Positions 18,338 to 24,728 of a DNA stretch of 64,000 bases are shown in pieces. The position numbers and the translations under genes were made by a program. The number at the start of each line of letters is the position of its first letter. Position 1 is the first letter of the stretch. The stretch is from contig NZ_CP107008.1 of assembly GCF_025725685.1 (NCBI RefSeq), positions 682,001 through 746,000 of the forward strand, written 5' to 3'. This DNA is from Halomonas sp. M4R1S46. GTDB taxonomy: Bacteria; Pseudomonadota; Gammaproteobacteria; Pseudomonadales; Halomonadaceae. The notes below the pieces were generated by a model. The model did not search any database. It was given only the letters and a program-made list of their open reading frames with translations, and was not told the origin of the DNA.

Positions 18338-18359
18338 AAGGGCCTTCGGGCCCTTTTTT
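18338..18359 (+). terminator. Rho-independent terminator after tRNA-Lys, inside attL flank
   Basis: AAAGGGCC-TTC-GGGCCCTTT hairpin followed by a T run. Lying inside the element, it would end tRNA-Lys transcripts before int. Confidence 0.88.
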
Positions 18360-18404
18360 GTTGCCTGCCGTTCCCGTGCCTGCCCTTGACATCCTGCATG
18401 CTAC

Positions 18405-18423
18405 GGGGGCATATCTGGGGGCA
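18405..18423 (+). repeat. Left copy of 19-bp putative integrase arm repeat
   Basis: GGGGGCATATCTGGGGGCA, itself two half-copies of GGGGGCA. The same 19 bases in the same orientation occur at 34152-34170 near attR. Related TGGGGGCATGTAC copies occur twice inside the start of int (near 18547 and 18576). Position and repetition fit arm-type binding sites for a P4-type integrase. Confidence 0.65.
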
Positions 18424-18455
18424 GAACCCTGCCCGGCCCGGGAGGTGCCCCCACC

Positions 18456-19703
18456 ATGTCGACCCTGCGCCAGCTCAACAAGCTGACCGCCACCGCCGTC
18501 CGCAACGCCAAGCCCCGCGAGAAGACGTACCGCCTGGCTGACGGTGGGGGCATGTACCTGGAAATCACGCCAGCTGGGGGCATGTACTGGCGGCTGAAGT
18601 ACCGCCACCATGGCAAGGAGAAGCGCCTGGCGATCGGCGTCTATGGCGAGGGTGCCGGCAAGGTGTCGCTCGCCCAGGCCCGCAATGCCCGCGACGAGGC
18701 CAAGGAGATGCTGGCGCAGGGACTGGACCCCAGCACCGCCAAGCGGCTCGCCAAGGAGCAGGGCAGGGCGGACGCCGATAACACCTTCAAGGCCGTGGCC
18801 ACCGAGTGGCTGGAGCACATCCACAAGCATGAGGTGGTGCCCGCCCACTACGACCGCAACAAGCGCCGCCTCGAGCGCGACATCTTCCCCACCCTGGGCC
18901 ACCGGCCGGTCGGCGAGATCTCTCCTCCCGAGCTGCTGGACTGCCTGCGTAAGGTCGAGAAGCGGGGGCACCTGGAGACCGCCTCGAGGATCAAGACCGT
19001 CTGCGGCCAGGTGTTCCGCTACGCCATCTCGACCGGCAAGGCCCGGCGCGACCCCGCGGCCGACCTGCGTGGCACCCTGCGGCGCGCCAGGACCCGGCAC
19101 TTCGCCGCCGTCACCGATCCCAAGGAGATTCCCGCCTTGCTGCGGGCCATCGACGGCTATGGGGGCACGCCGGTGGTGGTGGCCGCCCTCAACCTGTCGC
19201 CCCTGGTCTTCGTCCGTCCGGGTGAGCTGCGCCACGCCAAGTGGGCCGACTTCGACCTGGAGGCGGCGACCTGGTCCTTCCAGCCCAGCAAGAAGGCCGA
19301 CCCCCTGATAGTGCCGTTGCCCAGCCAGGCGGTGGAGATCCTGCGCGACCTGCAGGGCCTCACCGGCCGCGGCGACTACGTGTTCCCCAACATCCGCGAC
19401 AGCAAGCGCCCGATGAGTGACAGCACCATCGGCGCCGCCCTGGACACCATCGGCTACAAGAACCGGATGACCGCCCACGGCTTCCGGGCCATGGCCAGGA
19501 CCGTGCTCGCTGAGCGCCTCGGCTACCCCGAGCAGTACATCGAGCAGCAGCTGGCGCACAAGGTCCGTGACGCCAACGGCCGAGCCTACAACCGGACCAA
19601 GTACCTGGAGCAGCGCCGGGAGATGCTGCAGAGCTGGGCCGACTACCTGGACGCCATGCGCGATGGCGCCGGCAATGTGGTGCCGATCCGGGGGGGAGCG
19701 TGA
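18456..19703 (+). CDS. int: P4-type tyrosine integrase
   Basis: Site-specific recombinase for insertion into tRNA-Lys. The 415-residue protein has the N-terminal arm-binding domain of P4-like integrases (residues 1-95, LTATAVRNAKPREKTYRLAD), a core-binding domain and a C-terminal catalytic domain with Arg in VRPGELRHAKW, Lys in SKKADPLIVPL, the HGFRAMART box, His in QLAHKV and the nucleophile Tyr in NRTKYLEQRREM. It sits just inside attL and reads inward, as usual for this family. Its stop overlaps the GTG of the next gene. Confidence 0.95.
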   Translation: MSTLRQLNKLTATAVRNAKPREKTYRLADGGGMYLEITPAGGMYWRLKYRHHGKEKRLAIGVYGEGAGKVSLAQARNARDEAKEMLAQGLDPSTAKRLAKEQGRADADNTFKAVATEWLEHIHKHEVVPAHYDRNKRRLERDIFPTLGHRPVGEISPPELLDCLRKVEKRGHLETASRIKTVCGQVFRYAISTGKARRDPAADLRGTLRRARTRHFAAVTDPKEIPALLRAIDGYGGTPVVVAALNLSPLVFVRPGELRHAKWADFDLEAATWSFQPSKKADPLIVPLPSQAVEILRDLQGLTGRGDYVFPNIRDSKRPMSDSTIGAALDTIGYKNRMTAHGFRAMARTVLAERLGYPEQYIEQQLAHKVRDANGRAYNRTKYLEQRREMLQSWADYLDAMRDGAGNVVPIRGGA

Positions 19704-20275
19704 AGAAAGAGTACGGACTGCTGGCGCCTGTTATCGCCAAGCTGGAGAGCTGGACCTCGGAGGATGCCATACACGCCTATCACGAGTGGCTCGAGGATGG
19801 AGGAAGCTTTGAGGCCGTCTCCAACCCTGTTATCCAGTGGCATGTATGGCACGAAGATCTGCCGTGTCTTCGAGAACGATATGAGCGAGGGGATTCGCTG
19901 GCGCTACTAAAGGCGGTGGAACGCTGCGCCGTGATAGGCCTGCCCTTTCCAACCTGGTGTAGAGAGGCGTACCTAAAGTCCTGGCGCAAGGCCTCTCAGT
20001 ATGAGTGCCGCACACTGGATGAGGCATTCGATTACGACATGAAGGGCATTAACCTTGCGAGGGCTAGAGAACGCTTCCTTCTCTCCGTGAAAGTCGCCAG
20101 TGAAGTGAGGCGTATGCTCAATTCCGGTAATACGGTGGAAAAGGCGCTTGGGGTTGTCGCTGAGCAAAACGACATCTCATTTTCGCGCGCTCGCGAGTGG
20201 TATTACGAATTGCGCGATGACCCGAGTGTTGCCCACCTTCTTCCAGGAAAATCCGAAATCCCCCGGAAAGACTGA
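19700..20275 (+). CDS. Hypothetical protein, satellite accessory gene
   Basis: A 191-residue protein of unknown function starting at a GTG that overlaps the int stop (GTGA), so translation is coupled to the integrase. It has no signal peptide or membrane segment and no motif I recognise. The last third (GNTVEKALGVVAEQND, SFSRAREWYYELRD) looks helical and could be a helix-turn-helix, but this is weak. Codon use and GC are lower than in int and the replication genes, as in late-acquired cargo. It could be a defence or regulatory protein. Confidence 0.7.
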   Translation: MKKEYGLLAPVIAKLESWTSEDAIHAYHEWLEDGGSFEAVSNPVIQWHVWHEDLPCLRERYERGDSLALLKAVERCAVIGLPFPTWCREAYLKSWRKASQYECRTLDEAFDYDMKGINLARARERFLLSVKVASEVRRMLNSGNTVEKALGVVAEQNDISFSRAREWYYELRDDPSVAHLLPGKSEIPRKD

Positions 20276-20332
20276 GCGCACCGCCCCCACCATCCTTAGC
20301 CATGCCCATAAGCAACCAAGGAGCACCCTGGC

Positions 20333-20551
20333 ATGGCTGGCAACGATACCCCCACCAAGCGCCTGATCAAGCGCCCCGAGGTTCGTGAGAAGACCTCCCT
20401 CAGTGACAGCGAACTGTATCGGCAGATGGCGGCCGGGACCTTCCCACGCGCCATTCGCCTGACCCCGAACGGCAGAGCGGTCGCCTGGCTCGAGTCCGAG
20501 GTAGATGCCTGGATCGAGAGCCGCCTGGTAGACCGCGAGGGGGTGGCCTGA
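20333..20551 (+). CDS. AlpA-family transcriptional regulator (copy 1)
   Basis: A 72-residue winged-helix/MerR-like DNA-binding protein: RPEVREKTSLSDSELYRQMA, then GTFPRAIRLTPNGRAVAWLE and SEVDAWIESRL are the standard AlpA pattern. In P4-like and Gram-negative PICI satellites AlpA-type proteins activate excision or replication genes. It follows AAGGAG and lies just upstream of the immunity RNA region. A second AlpA-like gene is at the right end of the element. Confidence 0.88.
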   Translation: MAGNDTPTKRLIKRPEVREKTSLSDSELYRQMAAGTFPRAIRLTPNGRAVAWLESEVDAWIESRLVDREGVA

Positions 20552-20609
20552 TGTTGACCGCTGACCCTACCCCCGGCTATGCTCCAACCGTCACGGCAAA
20601 ATCCGTGAC

Positions 20610-20625
20610 CCGGTTTGGCGACCGG
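20610..20625 (+). promoter_or_regulatory. seqA-like hairpin, target of the immunity RNA
   Basis: CCGGT-TTGGCG-ACCGG: a 5-bp stem with loop TTGGCG. The loop is the exact complement of CGCCAA in the cloverleaf RNA at 20748-20753. It matches the position of seqA in phage P4, upstream of the CI RNA. Confidence 0.7.
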
Positions 20626-20635
20626 AAATATCCAA

Positions 20636-20672
20636 GGCGCACCAGCGCCCTCCGCGAAACAGGCGCTTTTTT
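20636..20672 (+). terminator. Terminator with competing upstream hairpin in the immunity leader
   Basis: GCGCC (20645-20649) can pair with GGCGC (20662-20666), followed directly by six T (20667-20672), forming a terminator. The same GCGCC can instead pair with an upstream GGCGC (20636-20640). The two structures exclude each other, which suits an antisense-controlled attenuator between seqA and the CI-like RNA. Confidence 0.65.
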
Positions 20673-20694
20673 CATGCCTGCACTTCGCGAATAT

Positions 20695-20769
20695 GGCGGC
20701 TGTGCGTGGGAGACCCTCGGGTCTGCCGGTTCCCTTGGATGCCGGTTCGCCAACCTGCGTACAGCCGCC
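20695..20769 (+). ncRNA. P4 CI/C4-like antisense immunity RNA
   Basis: A 75-base segment closed by a 9-bp stem GGCGGCTGT/ACAGCCGCC (20695-20703 and 20761-20769) with an internal AGACC-CTCG-GGTCT hairpin (20711-20724) and a second arm carrying TTCGCCAACC. Its CGCCAA (20748-20753) is complementary to the loops of the flanking hairpins. The arrangement seqA - RNA - seqC is that of phage P4 immunity, where the CI RNA is cut from the leader and pairs with seqA and seqC to cause early termination of the replication operon. Primary sequence similarity to known C4 RNAs could not be checked. Confidence 0.75.
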
Positions 20770-20776
20770 CCCAATC

Positions 20777-20792
20777 ACTGTTTGGCGACAGT
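20777..20792 (+). promoter_or_regulatory. seqC-like hairpin, second target of the immunity RNA
   Basis: ACTGT-TTGGCG-ACAGT: the same TTGGCG loop as seqA on a different 5-bp stem. The changed stem with conserved loop indicates the loop is the functional part. It lies 35 bases before the first gene of the replication operon. Confidence 0.7.
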
Positions 20793-20826
20793 CGGGGACG
20801 GTTCCATCATCCAAGGAGCCCTACCC

Positions 20827-20997
20827 ATGAACAACCCCACCCGCAATCCGTCTGCGCGCGCCGCTGCCCACCGGGCCATGGCGAGAGCCGCCCTGTTCAG
20901 CGACACCAGCGCCAGCACCCGCCTGAAGCGTTACAACCACCACATCACCAAGGCCCGCGCCCTGGAAGCCCCTGCCGGCCAAGGGGAGGCATCATGA
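20827..20997 (+). CDS. Small basic protein, first gene of replication operon
   Basis: A 56-residue Ala- and Arg-rich protein (MNNPTRNPSARAAAHRAMAR) preceded by AAGGAG. The frame is open upstream to 20551, but that part covers the immunity RNA and lacks a start site, so I use the ATG at 20827. Its stop overlaps the next start (ATGA). No family recognised. Confidence 0.65.
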   Translation: MNNPTRNPSARAAAHRAMARAALFSDTSASTRLKRYNHHITKARALEAPAGQGEAS

Positions 20998-21332
20998 GCG
21001 CCTTCAACGTCTACCTGGCCCGAACTACCACTGAGATCGAGATCCACGCCCCAAGCTGGCGCGAGGCCCTCTACCGTGCGGGGCGGCCTGATGCGTGCAT
21101 TGTTGCGCGACTTGGCCCCGGGAAGTTCGAGGCGATCTTCAATCCTGACGCCCCCACAACCATCGGCTGCCGTGCCCGGTGCGCGTCCGATGCGGAGGCG
21201 CTTCGCTGGACGCTTGCGAGCGTCGCCCACCAGGTAGCCCAGAGGGAAGCCGCCCGCCGCGCCCTGGCCGAATTTGCCGACGGCGTCGAACCGGGCACCT
21301 ACCAGCCGGCCGGCAAAAGGGGGCAATCATGA
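20994..21332 (+). CDS. Hypothetical protein, satellite replication operon
   Basis: A 112-residue soluble protein starting MSAFNVYLARTTTEIEIHAP. The start overlaps the previous stop, and its own stop overlaps the next ATG, so it belongs to a tightly coupled operon running to the primase and RepA genes. No known domain; its place before the primase suggests a replication or copy-control helper. Confidence 0.7.
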   Translation: MSAFNVYLARTTTEIEIHAPSWREALYRAGRPDACIVARLGPGKFEAIFNPDAPTTIGCRARCASDAEALRWTLASVAHQVAQREAARRALAEFADGVEPGTYQPAGKRGQS

Positions 21333-21556
21333 GCCACCTGACCCGTGACAACAGCAAGGCCGAGGACATCGAGGAGATTGTCTCGGCCATCCACGGCATC
21401 GCCCGCCTGGTCAACGAGGACCTGGCGCGCAAGCCCTCTGCGAACACCCAGCCCTTCCTCGGCGAAACCGAGCTCGGTGACTTGATGCTCGCCGTCGAGC
21501 ACCTGTGCTCCTATGCCGAGGGCATTGCCGAGGACATTGGGGAGGGCAAGTCATGA
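21329..21556 (+). CDS. Hypothetical acidic protein, satellite replication operon
   Basis: A 75-residue acidic, helical protein (MSHLTRDNSKAEDIEEIVSA) coupled by ATGA overlaps on both sides. GGGGGC precedes the start. No motif recognised. Confidence 0.7.
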   Translation: MSHLTRDNSKAEDIEEIVSAIHGIARLVNEDLARKPSANTQPFLGETELGDLMLAVEHLCSYAEGIAEDIGEGKS

Positions 21557-21774
21557 CCCCGACCGACATCACCATGGACATCGGCGCCACCGGCCTGGTG
21601 GATGCCATCGATCGCACCCGCTATGCCATGGCCAAGCAGGTACCGAGTGTTGCGGATGAGCTGGCCACCAACTATGGCCCGCTGGTGCTCACTGCCCACG
21701 AACAAGCCGACCTGCGGATATTCCTCGACGAGATGCTCCGTCGCCGGATGGGGATCCTGGAGGCGCAGCTATGA
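21553..21774 (+). CDS. Hypothetical protein, satellite replication operon
   Basis: A 73-residue protein (MTPTDITMDIGATGLVDAID) with ATGA overlaps to its neighbours and a GGGAGG-like ribosome site. The C-terminal half (HEQADLRIFLDEMLRRRMG) is predicted helical. Function unknown. Confidence 0.68.
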   Translation: MTPTDITMDIGATGLVDAIDRTRYAMAKQVPSVADELATNYGPLVLTAHEQADLRIFLDEMLRRRMGILEAQL

Positions 21775-22295
21775 CGACCCCGCAATCGACAGCGCCCCGC
21801 CGGCAGGGCGGGGCACCTAAAGCGAGTTTTGGAAGGGCTCCACAGCAGTCTAGCGCGCTCGGCGCCGACGTGCACCGGCTGCTGGCGCGACTGGACAAGG
21901 TGAAGACCAACGGCCCGGAGCGCTGGCTGGCCTGCTGCCCTGCGCACGACGACCGCTCACCGAGCCTGGCCATCCGTGAGACCGAGGACGGCACGATCCT
22001 GGTGAAGTGCTTCACCGGCTGCCCGACCGCTGATGTGTTGGCCGCCGTGGGCATGGAGATGTACGAGCTATTCCCCAGGCGCGACAACGATGCCTTCCGC
22101 GCCAGCAAGCGCCCCGGGGAGCGATGGGTGCCCCGGGACGTGCTGGCCGCCATCGCCCGCGAGGCGTTGGTGGTCATGCTGGCAGCTGAGGCGGTCCACG
22201 CCGGCCGGCCCCTGGAGCGTGTCGACCTGGCTCGTCTGGCCAAGGCGTCCGGCCGGCTGCGTGGAGCTGCTGAGGAGGTGGGTTGCCATGTCTGA
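21771..22295 (+). CDS. Primase-type zinc-finger protein
   Basis: A 174-residue protein with the zinc-binding N-terminal domain of phage primases: RWLACCPAHDDRSPSLAIRE followed about 20 residues later by VKCFTGCPTADVLAAVG, giving the C/H/C/C ligands. The TOPRIM and polymerase parts of a full primase are absent, so it is a stand-alone zinc domain, possibly working with the RepA-like ATPase encoded next. In P4 these functions are fused in the alpha protein. It overlaps the RepA gene by 8 bases. Confidence 0.82.
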   Translation: MTTPQSTAPRRQGGAPKASFGRAPQQSSALGADVHRLLARLDKVKTNGPERWLACCPAHDDRSPSLAIRETEDGTILVKCFTGCPTADVLAAVGMEMYELFPRRDNDAFRASKRPGERWVPRDVLAAIAREALVVMLAAEAVHAGRPLERVDLARLAKASGRLRGAAEEVGCHV

Positions 22296-23340
22296 ACACG
22301 ATGCGGGAATCAGCTGGCTCGATAGGCAGGCGGCCACGGCGACGCGGCTGCGGCCAGCTCCCAGCGATGGGCCACCCACGCCCCCAGCCACCGCCTACGA
22401 GGCGACCGCCGCCGAGCTCCAGCTGAACCCCATCAGCCTGGGTGACTTCCTGAGCCTGGACATTCCACCGCGAACCATGCTGCTGGCGCCCTGGCTGCCT
22501 ACCAGCGGCCTGGCCATGGTCTATGCGCCTCGAGGCATCGGCAAGACCTGGTTTGCGATGTATGCGGGCTATGCCGTGGCCGCGGGGGGATCGTTCCTCG
22601 GCTGGGAGGCGCCAGCACCGGCGCCCGTGCTCTACCTGGACGGCGAGATGCCGGCTATCGCGCTTCAGGAGCGGTTCGCGAGCATCATCCAGAGCACGGA
22701 GTACGAGGCGGCGCCCGAGGCCCTGCAGCTGCTGACCCCTGACCTCCAGCCCAAGGGGATGCCGGATCTCTCGACCCTCGAGGGGCAGCTGGCGCTGGAG
22801 CCCTTCACCGATCCCGCCCGCCTGATCGTGGTGGACAACATCTCCACTCTCTGCCGGACCGGCAAAGAGAACGAGGGGGAGAGCTGGTTGATGGTGCAGG
22901 AGTGGGCGCTGCGCATGCGGGCCCAGGGCAAGACCGTGCTCTTCGTCCACCACGCCGGCAAGGGCGGCCAGCAGCGGGGCACCAGCCGCCGCGAGGACGT
23001 GCTGGATACCGTCATCGCGCTCCGCTATCCGAAGGGTGAGGACGAGGATGCCCAGGGCGCCAAGTTCGAGCTGCATTTCGAGAAGAACCGCGGCTTCTAT
23101 GGCGAGGACGCCAAGGGGCGCGAGATCGAGCTGGTGAGCGCTCCCAGCGGGGCCACCACCTGGTCCTGGCTCCCGCTGCAGGAGAGCACCTATCAGCGAG
23201 TCGTCGACCTGCTCAATGAAGGGCTGAGCCCGACCGAGGCGGCCCGGGAGCTGGACATCCACAAGAGCACCGCCACCCGGTACCGAAAGCGCGCCGACCG
23301 CGATGGCCTGCTGGCCAAGAAGTCAGGGGGTGAGTCATGA
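22288..23340 (+). CDS. RepA-like AAA ATPase / replicative helicase
   Basis: A 350-residue RecA-fold ATPase of the phage and plasmid RepA type. Walker A is PRGIGKTW (near residue 80); Walker B is the hydrophobic strand RLIVVDNIS; a following VLFVHHAGKGGQQRGTSRRED matches the family's catalytic His and Arg region. The C-terminus has a helix-turn-helix (LSPTEAARELDIHKSTATRY) that could bind the origin. The start MSEHDAGISWLDRQ follows GAGGAGG; an open extension back to 22033 overlaps the primase gene in another frame and is discarded. Inferred role: origin recognition or helicase for satellite replication. Confidence 0.85.
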   Translation: MSEHDAGISWLDRQAATATRLRPAPSDGPPTPPATAYEATAAELQLNPISLGDFLSLDIPPRTMLLAPWLPTSGLAMVYAPRGIGKTWFAMYAGYAVAAGGSFLGWEAPAPAPVLYLDGEMPAIALQERFASIIQSTEYEAAPEALQLLTPDLQPKGMPDLSTLEGQLALEPFTDPARLIVVDNISTLCRTGKENEGESWLMVQEWALRMRAQGKTVLFVHHAGKGGQQRGTSRREDVLDTVIALRYPKGEDEDAQGAKFELHFEKNRGFYGEDAKGREIELVSAPSGATTWSWLPLQESTYQRVVDLLNEGLSPTEAARELDIHKSTATRYRKRADRDGLLAKKSGGES

Positions 23341-23870
23341 GCGATCGCCCAGAGTTGCACGTTGCACCCCCTAGGGGATGCAACCCGCAACTTTCCCAAG
23401 AAGAGGGGGCAACTTTTCCCCCGTCCGATGCAACCGGTCATGCAACCGGCAGCCTGAAAGCCTTGGCTGACAAGCGGTTGCGGGAGATAGAAAGCAACCG
23501 GGCGTGCAACTCGCCTGCAACCGAGGGGCCTGAAAGCGTGCAACTTTCGGCCGACTCGGCGACCCCTGAAGTTGCACCCGAGGCAGGACCCGAGACCGTG
23601 AGCCGGATGGACTGGTTGGAGTGGGTCACGGCCCGGGTACCGCTGGTGCGTGAGGATCGGGAATACGTTTGGTCCCGCCTGGCCACACTGCCGCCCCATG
23701 CCATGGAGCGGGCGGCCAAACGATACGTCCAGACCTGGGCCGAGGCCGCTGCGGCCGAGCCGAAGCCCCACCGGAAGGAGAACGCCGGGCGACGTGCCGC
23801 GAACCACACCCTCCTGGCCTTGATCCAGCCGAAGTGCTGGCGCTGGAAGCAAGAGCACCGTAGGCCGTGA
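23337..23870 (+). CDS. Hypothetical protein with embedded iterons
   Basis: A 177-residue protein whose start overlaps the repA stop (ATGA). The first 80 residues are low in structure and encoded by DNA full of GCAAC/GTTGC repeats, giving recurring Cys-Asn and Ala-Thr pairs. The last 90 residues look folded and helical (MDWLEWVTARVPLVREDREY ... RYVQTWAEAAAAEPKPHRKE) and basic at the end. It may be an origin-binding partner of the RepA-like protein, or the N-terminal part may be translated only because the origin lies in the gene. Confidence 0.65.
   Translation: MSDRPELHVAPPRGCNPQLSQEEGATFPPSDATGHATGSLKALADKRLREIESNRACNSPATEGPESVQLSADSATPEVAPEAGPETVSRMDWLEWVTARVPLVREDREYVWSRLATLPPHAMERAAKRYVQTWAEAAAAEPKPHRKENAGRRAANHTLLALIQPKCWRWKQEHRRP
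23354..23575 (+). repeat. Iteron cluster, candidate replication origin
   Basis: Thirteen copies of the 5-mer GCAAC or its complement GTTGC in about 222 bases (starts near 23354, 23361, 23380, 23387, 23409, 23430, 23442, 23477, 23494, 23506, 23517, 23540, 23571); less than one is expected by chance. Several extend to TGCAACCGG or TGCAACTT. Position just after the RepA gene fits binding sites for a replication initiator, like the iterons of the P4 origin. Confidence 0.65.
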
Positions 23871-23955
23871 GCAACCAGGAGTCTGAACCATAATCCATAC
23901 CCCTATCACGCCTGCCGTTGCCTACCGCTGACCCGATCGACCTGGCGGTGTGTGC

Positions 23956-24294
23956 ATGGACACACCGCGCATCAACGACTGGCTGGACTCCGAGCTCGTG
24001 CAGATCAGTCGCAAGGAGGCGGCCCTGCCAGCGGCCGTTTCCTTGCCTGAACTGGGCGATGGCAACGGCCTACCGTGGGATCTCGACGAGCTGCCCGACA
24101 TCGATCTGATCACCCGGGACGGCGAGGTGTGGGCAAGGGGTACGCAAATTGCTCACGCCTTGGGCTACCACTGGCTGCCCCAGGGCCACCGACCATGTGA
24201 AGACGATGGGGCTGATCATCACGCGTCACGAACCCAACGGGATCGGCTGACACCCGCCCCACTGACCACCCCGAGCCACACCATGAGGAATTGA
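23956..24294 (+). CDS. Possible truncated Bro-N/antirepressor-like protein
   Basis: A 112-residue open frame. The stretch ITRDGEVWARGTQIAHALGY resembles the start of Bro-N or antirepressor domains, but after LGY the sequence turns into His/Arg/Pro-rich residues unlike the family, so the gene is probably frame-shifted or cut; another frame continues with sensible sequence (ATDHVKTMGLIITRHEPNG). The start codon lies in the loop of a 9-bp hairpin (GCGGTGTGT/ACACACCGC, 23945-23968). A GTG six bases upstream is an alternative start. Low confidence in both function and integrity. Confidence 0.4.
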   Translation: MDTPRINDWLDSELVQISRKEAALPAAVSLPELGDGNGLPWDLDELPDIDLITRDGEVWARGTQIAHALGYHWLPQGHRPCEDDGADHHASRTQRDRLTPAPLTTPSHTMRN

Positions 24295-24387
24295 CTCGAC
24301 ACCTTGGGCCCGCTGGTCCCGGCGCTGAACAACACTCGGCTTCGCTCACTCACGCTCTCGGCGGGGAGCCTTATCATTCCTGCGCCC

Positions 24388-24448
24388 TGTGGATAACTAT
24401 GGCGAAGTTCACAATATTTTGTGCCATTTGTGGAAGATATGCGCATAT
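24388..24448 (-). promoter_or_regulatory. DnaA box and AT-rich palindromes upstream of the SOS-controlled module
   Basis: A perfect DnaA box TTATCCACA on the minus strand (24388-24396) is followed by the inverted repeat CACAA-TATT-TTGTG (24410-24423) and the 12-bp palindrome ATATGCGCATAT (24437-24448). The region is AT-rich in a GC-rich element. It may be part of the replication origin together with the iterons 0.8 kb upstream, or an operator region for the rightward promoter. Confidence 0.5.
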
Positions 24449-24467
24449 GTGCTATAAACAAGGGAGG

Positions 24468-24483
24468 CTGTATATATGGACAG
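24468..24483 (+). promoter_or_regulatory. LexA (SOS) box controlling the tape measure module
   Basis: CTG-TATATATGGA-CAG matches CTG-N10-CAG with an AT-rich centre, closely like the umuD box in the same genome. It lies 245 bases before the tape measure start and 7 bases before a small ORF, so LexA would repress the rightward module until DNA damage. A possible -10 (TATAAA, 24453-24458) lies just upstream and TATATA overlaps the box. Confidence 0.75.
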
Positions 24484-24490
24484 GTAACGT

Positions 24491-24661
24491 ATGGGGCATC
24501 CGCTAAACCTTCCACCTCGTGGCAAGCAGATGAAGCCAACCCGCCACCGACGGCGTGAGCTGTACGACATGCTCGAACGGATGGCCAACGAAGGTGATCC
24601 CCACGCCGTTGGCTGGCTCCTGTTCCTCAGTGAGCCGGTACCGAGATCTGCAGCGAAGTAA
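24491..24661 (+). CDS. Small protein, first gene after the LexA box
   Basis: A 56-residue ORF (MGHPLNLPPRGKQMKPTRHR) with a basic N-terminus and a helical segment RRELYDMLERMANEG then PHAVGWLLFLSEP. It starts just after the LexA box and ends 67 bases before the tape measure gene. The ribosome site is weak (AGG at a distance), and the ATG at 24533 is an alternative. No family recognised. Confidence 0.5.
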   Translation: MGHPLNLPPRGKQMKPTRHRRRELYDMLERMANEGDPHAVGWLLFLSEPVPRSAAK

Positions 24662-24728
24662 TACTGGAACACGCTATCCATCGCTTTCATCGCATCCGGT
24701 GCTGGCGCGAACTGAAACAGGAGGGTCA

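Noticed and set aside
20551..20826. Protein frame (Ash/Icd-like) over the immunity RNA region
   Set aside because: No ribosome site, and the same DNA shows compensating stems and loop complementarity that explain it better as RNA. Two other frames are also open here, as expected by chance.
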